Below, piece by piece: positions 1 to 5,051 of a DNA stretch of 5,225 nucleotides. The notes beneath the pieces were generated by a model, which made no database searches, was not told the origin of the DNA, and was given only the letters and a program-made list of their open reading frames with translations. Numbering within the stretch: position 1 is the first letter of the stretch; every line of letters starts with the position of its first letter. Location: positions 1 through 5,225 of the forward strand of contig DATKIY010000025.1 of assembly GCA_035543875.1 (NCBI GenBank), in the 5' to 3' direction. The DNA comes from DATKIY01 sp035543875 (GTDB lineage: Bacteria > Actinomycetota > Actinomycetes > JAHEKZ01). The translations under genes were made by a program, and so were the position numbers.

Positions 1-534
1 GTCGGAGTCGATCGTGGTCACGACGCAGCGCTGACGGACTGAATGAACCCCGATCAGTGCATCTCCGATTGCAAAGGCCTGACCGGGGAGCTCGGGCTCA
101 ACGTCTGGGGGTATCCCGGATAGAACAATGTTCGGACGCAGTCGGCGAACGTCGTACCCGAAACGCGCGACAGCACCGTCGGTCGCAACGAGCAAGTTCA
201 GAACGTCGAAACGTTCGGGAGTTACGTCGGCGACCAGCCGAGCGTCCGGTCCGCCATGCACACGGACTATTTCGGCGGCCTCGGGCGAGTCCCAGGGAAA
301 GCCATCTACCAGCGGCACACCATCCACATCGGTCGACCCGGCCAAGGTGAGCAGTCCATGCCTGGTCCGCCCAGTTAACGCACCGTGGGGTCCTGCCACG
401 TGGACTATGCGATCGCCCTCGATGCCGTCGGGGGTGAGGCGTCCAGACTGCAGTGCCTCACCCCCGAGCGACTTGACCGGGTATCGCCACAGTTGGGATA
501 CCCGTACATCACTAGTGGTGGCTAAGTCGGGCAT
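1..534 (-). CDS. MOSC-domain protein (molybdenum cofactor sulfurase-like), 3' end cut by window edge
   Basis: The frame is open from ATG 534-532 to base 1, giving 178 residues and no stop, so the C-terminus lies outside the window. The N-terminal part has the MOSC beta-barrel signature: 'LWRYPVKSLGGE' (residues 15-26), then 'LTPDGIEGDR' (33-42) and 'GALTGRT' (51-57). Further on come 'RLRPNIVL' (131-138) and 'QRCVVTTID' (168-176), which matches the conserved 'RC-V-T-D' core strand with Cys170. MOSC proteins handle sulfur on the molybdenum cofactor or act with Mo-dependent reductases, but many stand-alone members have no known substrate. The protein should be cytosolic, with no signal peptide. 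The ATG overlaps the NTF2-like gene by 23 bp, and its Shine-Dalgarno is weak (GGGA at 550-547, 12 nt away), so it is probably translated by coupling. The family is firm; the function is open. Confidence 0.88.
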   Translation of the reverse strand, partial: MPDLATTSDVRVSQLWRYPVKSLGGEALQSGRLTPDGIEGDRIVHVAGPHGALTGRTRHGLLTLAGSTDVDGVPLVDGFPWDSPEAAEIVRVHGGPDARLVADVTPERFDVLNLLVATDGAVARFGYDVRRLRPNIVLSGIPPDVEPELPGQAFAIGDALIGVHSVRQRCVVTTIDSD

Positions 535-928
535 CGTCTGGCCAGGTCCCGCCTGCGGGCATATCGAGCCGTTCGGTCATCGGCACTCGCCAGTCCGGTG
601 TCGCGGTTGGTTCACCCCAGTAGTCGGTGACCCGAACGACCTGCCCGTCCGCCAACTCGCCGATCGTGACGTTTCGGTACAGTCGCCCGTCTCCGTAGTT
701 GCACGTCCATTCGACTACGACGACGTCGCCAAGGTGAATCCGCCGGCCAACCTCCAGGGTCAGCTCAGGGAAGTTGCCTTCAACGTCGGCGATCAGCTGC
801 CTGGAGCGGACGATCTCACCCATCTGCGGCCATTGGCGAACTACATCGTCGGCTAGTGGAACGCCGAGTATGTAGGCAACGCGCGTGGCGCCGTTGGAAT
901 CCTGCGGAGTTGGGTTCATTGGAATCAT
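512..928 (-). CDS. NTF2-like / SnoaL-like protein
   Basis: A 138-residue cytosolic protein of the nuclear transport factor 2-like fold. The typical C-terminal strands are clear: 'GDVVVVEWTCNYGDGRLYRN' (67-86), 'IGELADGQVVRVTDYWGEP' (89-107) and 'PDWR' (111-114). The cone-shaped fold often forms a small-molecule pocket and includes cyclases, isomerases, limonene-epoxide hydrolase and non-enzymatic binders; I cannot choose among these. The first helix expected before 'LADDVVRQWPQ' (25-35) is not recognisable, so the N-terminus looks short or divergent. The start codon overlaps the stop of the hydrolase in an ATGA, implying translational coupling. GGAG at 934-931 is only 2 nt from this ATG but 11 nt from a second in-frame ATG at 919, so the true start may be 919 (MNPTPQ). 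Confidence 0.87.
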   Translation of the reverse strand: MIPMNPTPQDSNGATRVAYILGVPLADDVVRQWPQMGEIVRSRQLIADVEGNFPELTLEVGRRIHLGDVVVVEWTCNYGDGRLYRNVTIGELADGQVVRVTDYWGEPTATPDWRVPMTERLDMPAGGTWPDDARLSHH

Positions 929-1812
929 TTCTCCAAAGTTGCGGCCGTGGCGCCAACCGTGGTGTCGAAGAAACTCACAATCGTCTCCGCGATGAGGTCG
1001 AGGTTGTCCTCGACGGCAAAGTGCCCAGAGTCCAAACGCACCAGCTCCGCATCCGGCAAGTCACGCAAATAAGCCTCGCCACCCGCGGGGGTGAAGAAGA
1101 TGTCACCCTGACCCCAGAAGATCAGCGTCAGCGGCTGCCGCTCGCGGAGCGAAGCCTGCCAGGCGGGGTACAGATCGGCGTTCGTCCGGTAGTCATAGAA
1201 CAGGTCGAGCTGCACTCGATGAGCGTGAGGGCGAGACAGGAAGTAAAGGTCCATGTTCCAGTTGTCGGCGCTGATCTTGCTGGGATCCGGATGGCCAGTG
1301 GTGTAGATGGCCTTGACGGTCTCCGGCTGAAGAAACGCCTCAAGCGCTGCTTCGTTGGCCGCGCTGCGGTCGACCCACAACGCATGCCGGATGCCGTCCC
1401 ACGCCTCCGTAAAGCCTTCTTCGTAGGTGTTCGCGTTCTGGATGACCTGCCACGTAAGCCATTCGGGGTGAGCGGCAATGATGCGGTTCCCGATCGGGCC
1501 GCCGTAGTCCTGCATGAAGATGCCCATGGGGCCGGTGAAGCCGACAGCGTTGAGCAGGCCATCGACGATCTCGGCCAGGTGGTCGAAGGTGTACTCCCAA
1601 AGTGCAGGGTCGGGCATTTCGGTGTTGCCAAACCCTGGGTAGTCCGGGGAAAGCACATGGAACCGCTCGGCGAGAATCGGAATGAGATTCCGGAACTGGT
1701 GTGACGAGGCCGGAAATCCGCCAAGCAGCAGGAGCTTCGGATTGGCCGGGTCGCCGGCTTGACGATAGAAGACATCAAGTCCTTCGACCTTGGCAGAGTG
1801 GTAGGTGGTCAT
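925..1812 (-). CDS. alpha/beta hydrolase with Asp nucleophile (epoxide hydrolase / haloalkane dehalogenase-like)
   Basis: A complete 295-residue alpha/beta-hydrolase-fold enzyme without a signal peptide, of usual length for the class. The oxyanion-hole strand turn is 'LLLLGGFPASSHQFRNLIP' (27-45), with Gly31 where many relatives have the His of HGFP. 'SPDYPGFGNT' (55-64) follows. The nucleophile elbow is 'MQDYGGPIGNR' (100-110), with Asp102 rather than Ser; this is the arrangement of epoxide hydrolases and haloalkane dehalogenases, which pass through an ester on Asp. A cap region spans about 130-215. The likely acid is Asp237 in 'WGQGDIFFTP' and the base His264 in 'DSGHFAVED'. The start at 1812 is set by GGAGG (1822-1818) at 5-nt spacing. 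It is the first gene of a coupled trio with the NTF2-like and MOSC genes. The substrate is unknown; non-hydrolytic family members exist. Confidence 0.93.
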   Translation of the reverse strand: MTTYHSAKVEGLDVFYRQAGDPANPKLLLLGGFPASSHQFRNLIPILAERFHVLSPDYPGFGNTEMPDPALWEYTFDHLAEIVDGLLNAVGFTGPMGIFMQDYGGPIGNRIIAAHPEWLTWQVIQNANTYEEGFTEAWDGIRHALWVDRSAANEAALEAFLQPETVKAIYTTGHPDPSKISADNWNMDLYFLSRPHAHRVQLDLFYDYRTNADLYPAWQASLRERQPLTLIFWGQGDIFFTPAGGEAYLRDLPDAELVRLDSGHFAVEDNLDLIAETIVSFFDTTVGATAATLEK

Positions 1813-1854
1813 GGGAACCTCCAGGATGAATGAACGCGATCGGCTCGACCGCCG

Positions 1855-1910
1855 TCGAAGCGGTAAGAATGTGTCGAGGGTTTGGCGTCATTCGAAGCGG
1901 AAGTCTTACC
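1855..1910. repeat. direct repeat TCGAAGCGG with flanking inverted repeat GGTAAGA/TCTTACC
   Basis: TCGAAGCGG occurs at 1855-1863 and again at 1892-1900, a 37-bp offset. Overlapping it, GGTAAGA (1862-1868) is the reverse complement of TCTTACC (1904-1910). The nearer copy ends 42 bp upstream of the hydrolase ATG, a suitable distance for a promoter or operator element. The shared sequence beside inverted flanks may be two binding sites for one regulator; this is inferred from spacing and repetition only. Confidence 0.4.
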
Positions 1911-1946
1911 TCACCGAGCCCGATTGATTGAGTCGCAGGACTTCCG
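1898..1946. repeat. 8-bp inverted repeat CGGAAGTC / GACTTCCG
   Basis: CGGAAGTC at 1898-1905 is the exact reverse complement of GACTTCCG at 1939-1946, with 33 bp between the arms. It sits upstream of the hydrolase gene and just beyond the end of the ABM-like gene. The long loop makes an RNA hairpin possible but not strong. A paired protein-binding site is the alternative. Chance occurrence cannot be excluded. Confidence 0.45.
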
Positions 1947-1965
1947 GCGTGAGTCGTCGCTGAGA

Positions 1966-2247
1966 TCAGACTGCGTCGATGCACAGCTCGTACACGTTTG
2001 ACCGGGTCTTTGCTGTGGCAACGGTCGCCGTCGGATCGTCGGTCGGAGCGACTTGCGCAGCAACCGCACCGACCTGGCTGTCCCAGTAGGACACGTCCAA
2101 TGCGTGTCCACTAGCCCTGTCGACCAGCAACCGGAAACCCCGAAAGCCTTCCCCGCCGTGTGAGGTCATGGCCGTGTTCCGGACGTGATCGATCACCTCG
2201 TCGGCGAAGTCTGGGGCAAACGTGATCTCGTCAATCCGAACCCACAT
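1966..2247 (-). CDS. small ABM-like (dimeric alpha/beta-barrel) protein
   Basis: A complete 93-residue cytosolic protein. It has the strand-helix-strand pattern of the antibiotic biosynthesis monooxygenase (ABM)/dimeric alpha-beta barrel superfamily: a first strand 'MWVRIDEITF' (1-10), an amphipathic helix around 'FADEVIDHVRNTA' (14-26), the turn and strand 'GFRGFRLLVDRASG' (34-47), and 'ALDVSYWDS' (49-57), whose Y/F-W-D/E-S ending is typical of ABM domains. Members include heme-degrading and quinol-forming monooxygenases, but many small ones have no known activity. I see no clear catalytic set here. The start is firm: GGAGG at 2257-2253 with 5-nt spacing. It follows the anti-sigma gene by 24 bp and is probably the last gene of that transcript, so it may be an effector or accessory of the sigma system (inference). 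Confidence 0.8.
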   Translation of the reverse strand: MWVRIDEITFAPDFADEVIDHVRNTAMTSHGGEGFRGFRLLVDRASGHALDVSYWDSQVGAVAAQVAPTDDPTATVATAKTRSNVYELCIDAV

Positions 2248-2271
2248 CGCAACCTCCGGATAGTGCGGTGA

Positions 2272-2511
2272 CTACGTGGTAGACGGGCCGGCTTCGCCAA
2301 AAATCTCGGTGGCCTCCACCAGTCCGAGGTAATCAGCTCGGCAGGCCGGGCAGCTGGCAAGGTGAGCAGCAAGGCCAGGGTGTGCGACCGCGGGTTGACC
2401 TCCCGCAAGCTCCTCCTCGACATACCGATGTAGCTCTTCGAATCCGGCGGCACACCCAGCGTCGACTGAGTCGGCTGCAAGCAGCGAGTCCATGCTCGGA
2501 AGTTCGCTCAT
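2272..2511 (-). CDS. soluble zinc-finger anti-sigma factor (ZAS type)
   Basis: A 79-residue protein with no membrane segment. Its core is 'HLASCPACR' (50-58), the H-x3-C-x2-C zinc motif (His50, Cys54, Cys57) of zinc-associated anti-sigma factors. An upstream Cys20 precedes 'FEELHRYVEEELAGG' (24-38), which resembles the helix that carries the fourth zinc ligand in RsrA-type proteins. In that family the domain packs against the sigma factor and blocks polymerase binding; some members release sigma when the cysteines oxidise, others use a membrane domain that is lacking here. The start codon overlaps the sigma stop as ATGA, with a G-rich GGTGGG upstream, so the two proteins are probably made in matched amounts. 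Redox sensing is inference; the anti-sigma role rests on motif plus coupling. Confidence 0.85.
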   Translation of the reverse strand: MSELPSMDSLLAADSVDAGCAAGFEELHRYVEEELAGGQPAVAHPGLAAHLASCPACRADYLGLVEATEIFGEAGPSTT

Positions 2512-3239
2512 TGTGATCCCACCGCCGAGAAAGGAGGTTGGTAACCGGCCGCGGACAGACTGGCCCGCAACTTACGACGAGCATCGAATAGCGTCTTGTA
2601 GATCGCATTTCTGCTCGTTCCAAGCTCACGCGCGAAAGCATCCATCGGGACCTCATTCAACGCGATTGCGACGAAGACCCGTCGCTGAAGAGCCGTCAGG
2701 TCCTGGTCGATCGCCCGCCTCAACGCCGCAAACAACTCACGATGGACGCTGTGCTGGTCTGGTGAACTCGACCGCAGGTCAGGCATTTGCTCCCAAGCGT
2801 CCTCATCCAACGTCGCTCGGTGGTCCCGCCAGAAATGGCGACCCATCTTGGTCGACACTTCGAACATCACGAAGCGGTAGGCCCAGGTCGTGAACCGGCT
2901 GTCTCCACGAAAGCTCGCAATCTTCGAGCGGATCGCCATGAGGGAGTCGTCGGTCGCTTGCTGGGCAATGTCCTCCAACTCTCGACCTTGCACCCTGAGA
3001 GATCCGGACCGGCGAGCTACTTCGTGTCGCGCCACCCTGAGCAACAATCCGTGCAACGCCGTCACACAACCCTCGTGGGCCGGACCAGAGGTCGTCAAGC
3101 CCGCCACCCATGCCCGCGACACATCGTCCATAGGTGGGCGAGCAGGTTCTGGCTCACTCACTCTGCTGGGATTCTCGACGGTCACCGCCAACCAACCTTC
3201 GTGAAACGATCGAAGAGCCGAAATGGCCGCTTTCACCAT
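2508..3239 (-). CDS. ECF-like RNA polymerase sigma-70 family factor
   Basis: A complete 243-residue sigma factor with only regions 2 and 4, hence ECF-like. Region 2 covers about 60-138, with 'ELEDIAQQATDDSLMAI' (87-103), which fits the core-binding helix, and 'FRGDSRFTTWAYRFVMFEVS' (110-129), which fits the -10 recognition segment. A variable linker leads to region 4 at about 168-228, with the helix-turn-helix 'MDAFARELGTSRNAIYKTLF' (199-218) and the basic tail 'DARRKLRASL'. There is no C-terminal SnoaL domain, unlike SigJ/ECF41 types. About 40 poorly conserved residues precede region 2; an in-frame ATG at 3131 is an alternative, but GAGG at 3248-3245 with 5-nt spacing supports 3239. It starts 15 bp after the DUF427 stop and is coupled to the anti-sigma gene. 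Target promoters are unknown. Confidence 0.92.
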   Translation of the reverse strand: MVKAAISALRSFHEGWLAVTVENPSRVSEPEPARPPMDDVSRAWVAGLTTSGPAHEGCVTALHGLLLRVARHEVARRSGSLRVQGRELEDIAQQATDDSLMAIRSKIASFRGDSRFTTWAYRFVMFEVSTKMGRHFWRDHRATLDEDAWEQMPDLRSSSPDQHSVHRELFAALRRAIDQDLTALQRRVFVAIALNEVPMDAFARELGTSRNAIYKTLFDARRKLRASLSAAGYQPPFSAVGSQ

Positions 3240-3254
3240 GGGTGCCTCATCAAC

Positions 3255-4022
3255 CTACTTGAAGAAGTGGGTTGTCGGTCGTTCGAGCAGGACCCCGTCC
3301 AAAACCACGTCGACCTTTTCGTTGTAGAACGAGACCAGTCCCGCGATCGGAGAAACTTCCCTGGCCGGAAAGTCGTACGACCACGCGAGATCGGGCTGAA
3401 TGGTCTGGCCAATTCGAACGGACCAGTAGCCAGTCGTGGTTCCTTTGTATGGACACTCGGTGACTGTGTCAGTCGCGACCAAGTGCTCGAAGTTAACCTC
3501 AGTGCGCGGGACGTAATAACGAGTGGGGAGTCCGGTTTCAAAGACCATCACCGGCGACGCCGACTCGGCGAGCGTAACGCCGTCCAACTCGAATTTGACG
3601 GACCGCGTGGAACGCAGCGCATCGACGCGCACATAGGGATTGCGGGGATGGACGAAGACCTGTTCATCCTCCTCGAACCAACTGTCGAGTCCAGCCCAGT
3701 CGATTCGAACGGTTTTGTTGAGGACCTCCACCGGCGAGTCAGTCACCAGCCGCGCGACGCCGTCGCGTCGAACATCGCCAACCCTTAATCCGTGAATGGC
3801 TAACGGCCCACGACGAGTCTGTTGTGTGTGCTTTTCGTCGACAAGCACGTCCTGCCTGATGTCGTCGAGGGGGATGTAGTACTGCGGGTAGTTGGACCAC
3901 TCCCAGACATAGAGAGCTCGAACTGTGTCGACGACGATCTCCCCCGCGAGAACACCGCGGATTCTTCGTGGGACCGGTGCGACCTGGTTGACGTCAGCAA
4001 TCATCGGTGGGTAGTCATTCAT
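3255..4022 (-). CDS. tandem DUF427 domain protein
   Basis: A 255-residue protein. The C-terminal half is a clear DUF427 domain: 'VKFELDGVTLAESASPVMVF' (142-161), 'LPTRYYVPRTEV' (165-176), 'CPYKGTTTGYWSVRIG' (190-205), 'LAWSYDFP' (212-219) and 'IAGLVSFYNEKVDVVLDG' (226-243). The N-terminal half repeats the opening strands ('GVLAGEIVVDTVRALYVWEW', 23-42; 'PQYYIPLDDIR', 46-56) but lacks the CPYKG and YWSV elements. Between them lies an acidic linker with 'WFEEDEQVFVHPRNPYVRVD' (115-134). DUF427 has no settled biochemical function. The frame is open to 4196, but ATG 4022 is preferred because AGGAAG (4035-4030) lies 7 nt upstream, it overlaps the glycosylase stop by only 8 bp (ATGAATGA), and domain similarity begins after it. 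The 58 extra residues would be antisense-like translation inside the glycosylase gene in another frame. Confidence 0.88.
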   Translation of the reverse strand: MNDYPPMIADVNQVAPVPRRIRGVLAGEIVVDTVRALYVWEWSNYPQYYIPLDDIRQDVLVDEKHTQQTRRGPLAIHGLRVGDVRRDGVARLVTDSPVEVLNKTVRIDWAGLDSWFEEDEQVFVHPRNPYVRVDALRSTRSVKFELDGVTLAESASPVMVFETGLPTRYYVPRTEVNFEHLVATDTVTECPYKGTTTGYWSVRIGQTIQPDLAWSYDFPAREVSPIAGLVSFYNEKVDVVLDGVLLERPTTHFFK

Positions 4023-4758
4023 GTCGCATCTTCCTGGGAGGAGCCGGAGTGACGGGTCGGCGAGATGACCATAAGAGAGCGGCAGCGTAGGACCGATACG
4101 GCGCCCAACTTCGAGCACGATCGTCCACCTCGCGGATCGACGGCAGTTCCCGCATGGCCCATTCCGCCTCAACGGCTCGCCGTATTCCCAGGTCACCCGC
4201 TGGCAAGATGTCTGGCCTGTGCAGCTGATGGATCAGGAACATCTCGGCCGACCAGCGCCCAACGCCGCGGACGGAAGTTAGCGAGGCGATTGCCTGCGCG
4301 TCGTCCAAGTGGTCGAGGTGCTCCACGTCGATGGTCCCAGCCATCTGCAGCTCGGCCAGGCCGGTCATGTACTCCGCTTTCGCGCGTGACAGTCCGAAGG
4401 CGCGCAGCCGCTCCGGACCCAGCGCGGCCACGCTCTCAGGTTCCGGGATCCCTCCGAGGGCAGCGCGTACCCGGTCAAACAACACGAACGCGACTTCCGT
4501 GGAAATCTGCTGACCTGCGATATGGAGCAGCAGAGCGGCAAAATTGCTGGACTCGGTTCGGCCGCCGTCCTCCCAAAGGAATGGGTTCGGCCGGCCGTGG
4601 CTGGCGACGATCCGCCGCAACACGGGGTCGCCGCGGGTCAGCGCGGCGTAACCCGCTAACCGCACGTCAACTGACTTGGGTGGTGTCCCACGCCCAGCGC
4701 CAGCAGCACGGGCGTCGATACGGGGACCGGCGTCTGTTTCGTTGGCCGAAATGGTCAT
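4015..4758 (-). CDS. DNA-3-methyladenine glycosylase (AlkA-type, HhH-GPD family)
   Basis: A 247-residue base-excision repair enzyme that should cleave the N-glycosidic bond of alkylated purines in DNA. Its HhH-GPD core is plain: 'LLLHIAGQQISTEVA' (76-90); 'FGLSRAKAEYMTGLA' (121-135); the helix-hairpin-helix 'LTSVRGVGRWSAEMFLI' (160-176), which grips DNA; and 'LPAGDLGIRRAV' (185-196), where Asp189 is the expected catalytic aspartate. There is no Fe-S cysteine cluster, which argues against the endonuclease III or MutY branches. 'W-PYRSYAAALLW' (218-230) is the usual family ending. The first 30 residues are an Ala/Gly/Arg-rich extension without a clear Shine-Dalgarno, so the start may be later, for example GTG at 4665. 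It leads the minus-strand gene run and diverges from the transporter gene. It lacks the Ada methyl-acceptor domain sometimes fused to AlkA. Confidence 0.92.
   Translation of the reverse strand: MTISANETDAGPRIDARAAGAGRGTPPKSVDVRLAGYAALTRGDPVLRRIVASHGRPNPFLWEDGGRTESSNFAALLLHIAGQQISTEVAFVLFDRVRAALGGIPEPESVAALGPERLRAFGLSRAKAEYMTGLAELQMAGTIDVEHLDHLDDAQAIASLTSVRGVGRWSAEMFLIHQLHRPDILPAGDLGIRRAVEAEWAMRELPSIREVDDRARSWAPYRSYAAALLWSSRRPVTPAPPRKMRHE
4030..4035 (-). promoter_or_regulatory. Shine-Dalgarno AGGAAG that sets the DUF427 start
   Basis: On the minus strand AGGAAG is followed by 7 nt and then ATG at 4022. It lies inside the last codons of the glycosylase gene and argues for the short DUF427 product rather than one starting at 4196. 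Confidence 0.65.
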
Positions 4759-4820
4759 ACCGAGTTAGTGTCACCGGCTGTGTGATTCTTACCTCGTTCA
4801 ATTCCAGACTGATCGGATCG

Positions 4821-4840
4821 GCTCCCTGCTCAGCAGGAGC
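4821..4840. other. stem-loop with one bulged base
   Basis: GCTCC, a bulged C, then TGC pair with GCAGGAGC across a 3-nt TCA loop, giving 8 base pairs in 20 nt. It is GC-rich and compact. No T-run follows on either strand, so it is not a classic intrinsic terminator. It could lie in the 5' leader of the transporter or glycosylase transcript, or be a protein site. Confidence 0.45.
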
Positions 4841-4974
4841 CCAGGCACGCTTGTTTGGTGGTGACAGACCCAGTCGGTCATTGATTTCGTCGTGGTCAGG
4901 CTGATCGGGGAATGTCAGTGGTCCCCGACAGAGTTGCGCCTGAAGAATTGCCCGACCAGGGTTGGGTCGTTCTT

Positions 4975-5004
4975 GCCCCGTTTTGCCCCGTTTTTGGCCC
5001 TTTT
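4975..5004 (+). repeat. tandem GCCCCGTTTT repeat with 10-bp phased T-tracts
   Basis: GCCCCGTTTT is present twice in perfect tandem (4975-4984, 4985-4994) and is followed by a degenerate third unit, GGCCCTTTT (4996-5004). The T-tracts begin at 4981, 4991 and 5001, exactly one helical turn apart, an arrangement known to bend DNA. The tracts lie 55 to 78 bp upstream of the transporter GTG. Confidence 0.55.
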
Positions 5005-5006
5005 CA

Positions 5007-5034
5007 CGGTGCCTGTCGATCGTTGGCAGCACCG
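5007..5034. promoter_or_regulatory. interrupted palindrome upstream of the transporter, possible operator
   Basis: CGGTGC (5007-5012) and GCACCG (5029-5034) are perfect inverted arms around a 16-bp centre that contains CGATCG. The element ends 24 bp before the GTG of the DHA2 transporter. Genes of this transporter class are often repressed by TetR- or MarR-type proteins binding palindromes near the start, but no regulator gene is visible in the window. An mRNA leader hairpin is an alternative reading. Confidence 0.35.
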
Positions 5035-5046
5035 ACCCGCTTCGTC

Positions 5047-5051
5047 AGGAG
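5047..5051 (+). promoter_or_regulatory. Shine-Dalgarno AGGAG for the GTG start
   Basis: AGGAG lies 7 nt before GTG 5059-5061, and this decides the choice of a non-ATG start for the transporter gene. Confidence 0.7.

Larger units (their letters stand above)
1813..1965 (-). promoter_or_regulatory. repeat-rich gap, probable control region of the hydrolase operon
   Basis: This 153-bp gap separates the ABM-like gene from the hydrolase and is the only large break in the minus-strand gene run, so it probably carries the promoter of the hydrolase-NTF2-MOSC group. No convincing -35/-10 pair could be picked by eye, and no hairpin followed by a T-run that would end the upstream transcript. It does contain overlapping inverted and direct repeats (listed separately). 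The only clear expression signal is the hydrolase Shine-Dalgarno, GGAGG at 1822-1818. No coding frame on either strand looks real here. Confidence 0.5.

Noticed and set aside
128..856. 242-codon plus-strand open frame
   Set aside because: Antisense to the MOSC and NTF2-like genes. The minus-strand translation carries the family motifs, and the plus-strand product is Arg/Ser/Pro-rich without a fold signature.
856..1704. 282-codon plus-strand open frame
   Set aside because: Antisense to the alpha/beta hydrolase, whose catalytic motifs are intact; the plus-strand protein has no recognisable domain.
1899..1945. Inverted repeat as a terminator for the sigma operon
   Set aside because: The loop is 33 nt and no T-run follows on the minus strand, so a termination role is not supported.
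2508..3239. Sigma factor as a SigJ/ECF41 type
   Set aside because: These carry a C-terminal SnoaL-like domain. This protein ends about 15 residues after region 4, and the NTF2-like gene nearby belongs to a different operon.
2787..3788. 333-codon plus-strand open frame
   Set aside because: It lies antisense across the sigma and DUF427 genes, which have clear domain motifs and ribosome sites. Its translation is Arg-rich and matches no family, as expected for a mirror frame in GC-rich DNA.
4023..4196. 58-residue N-terminal extension of the DUF427 frame
   Set aside because: It runs inside the glycosylase gene in another frame, lacks domain similarity, and a good Shine-Dalgarno supports ATG 4022 instead.
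4065..4904. 279-codon plus-strand open frame
   Set aside because: Antisense to the glycosylase, with a very Arg-rich composition and no domain.
4953..4995. Inverted repeat CGACC/GGTCG followed by T-rich sequence as an intrinsic terminator
   Set aside because: The stem is only 5 bp and the T-runs are broken by GCCCC blocks. No plus-strand gene ends upstream, so there is nothing for it to terminate.
4667..5032. 121-codon minus-strand open frame upstream of the glycosylase
   Set aside because: It overlaps the glycosylase 5' end in another frame, shows no family resemblance, has no ribosome site that I can see, and covers the repeat-rich promoter region.
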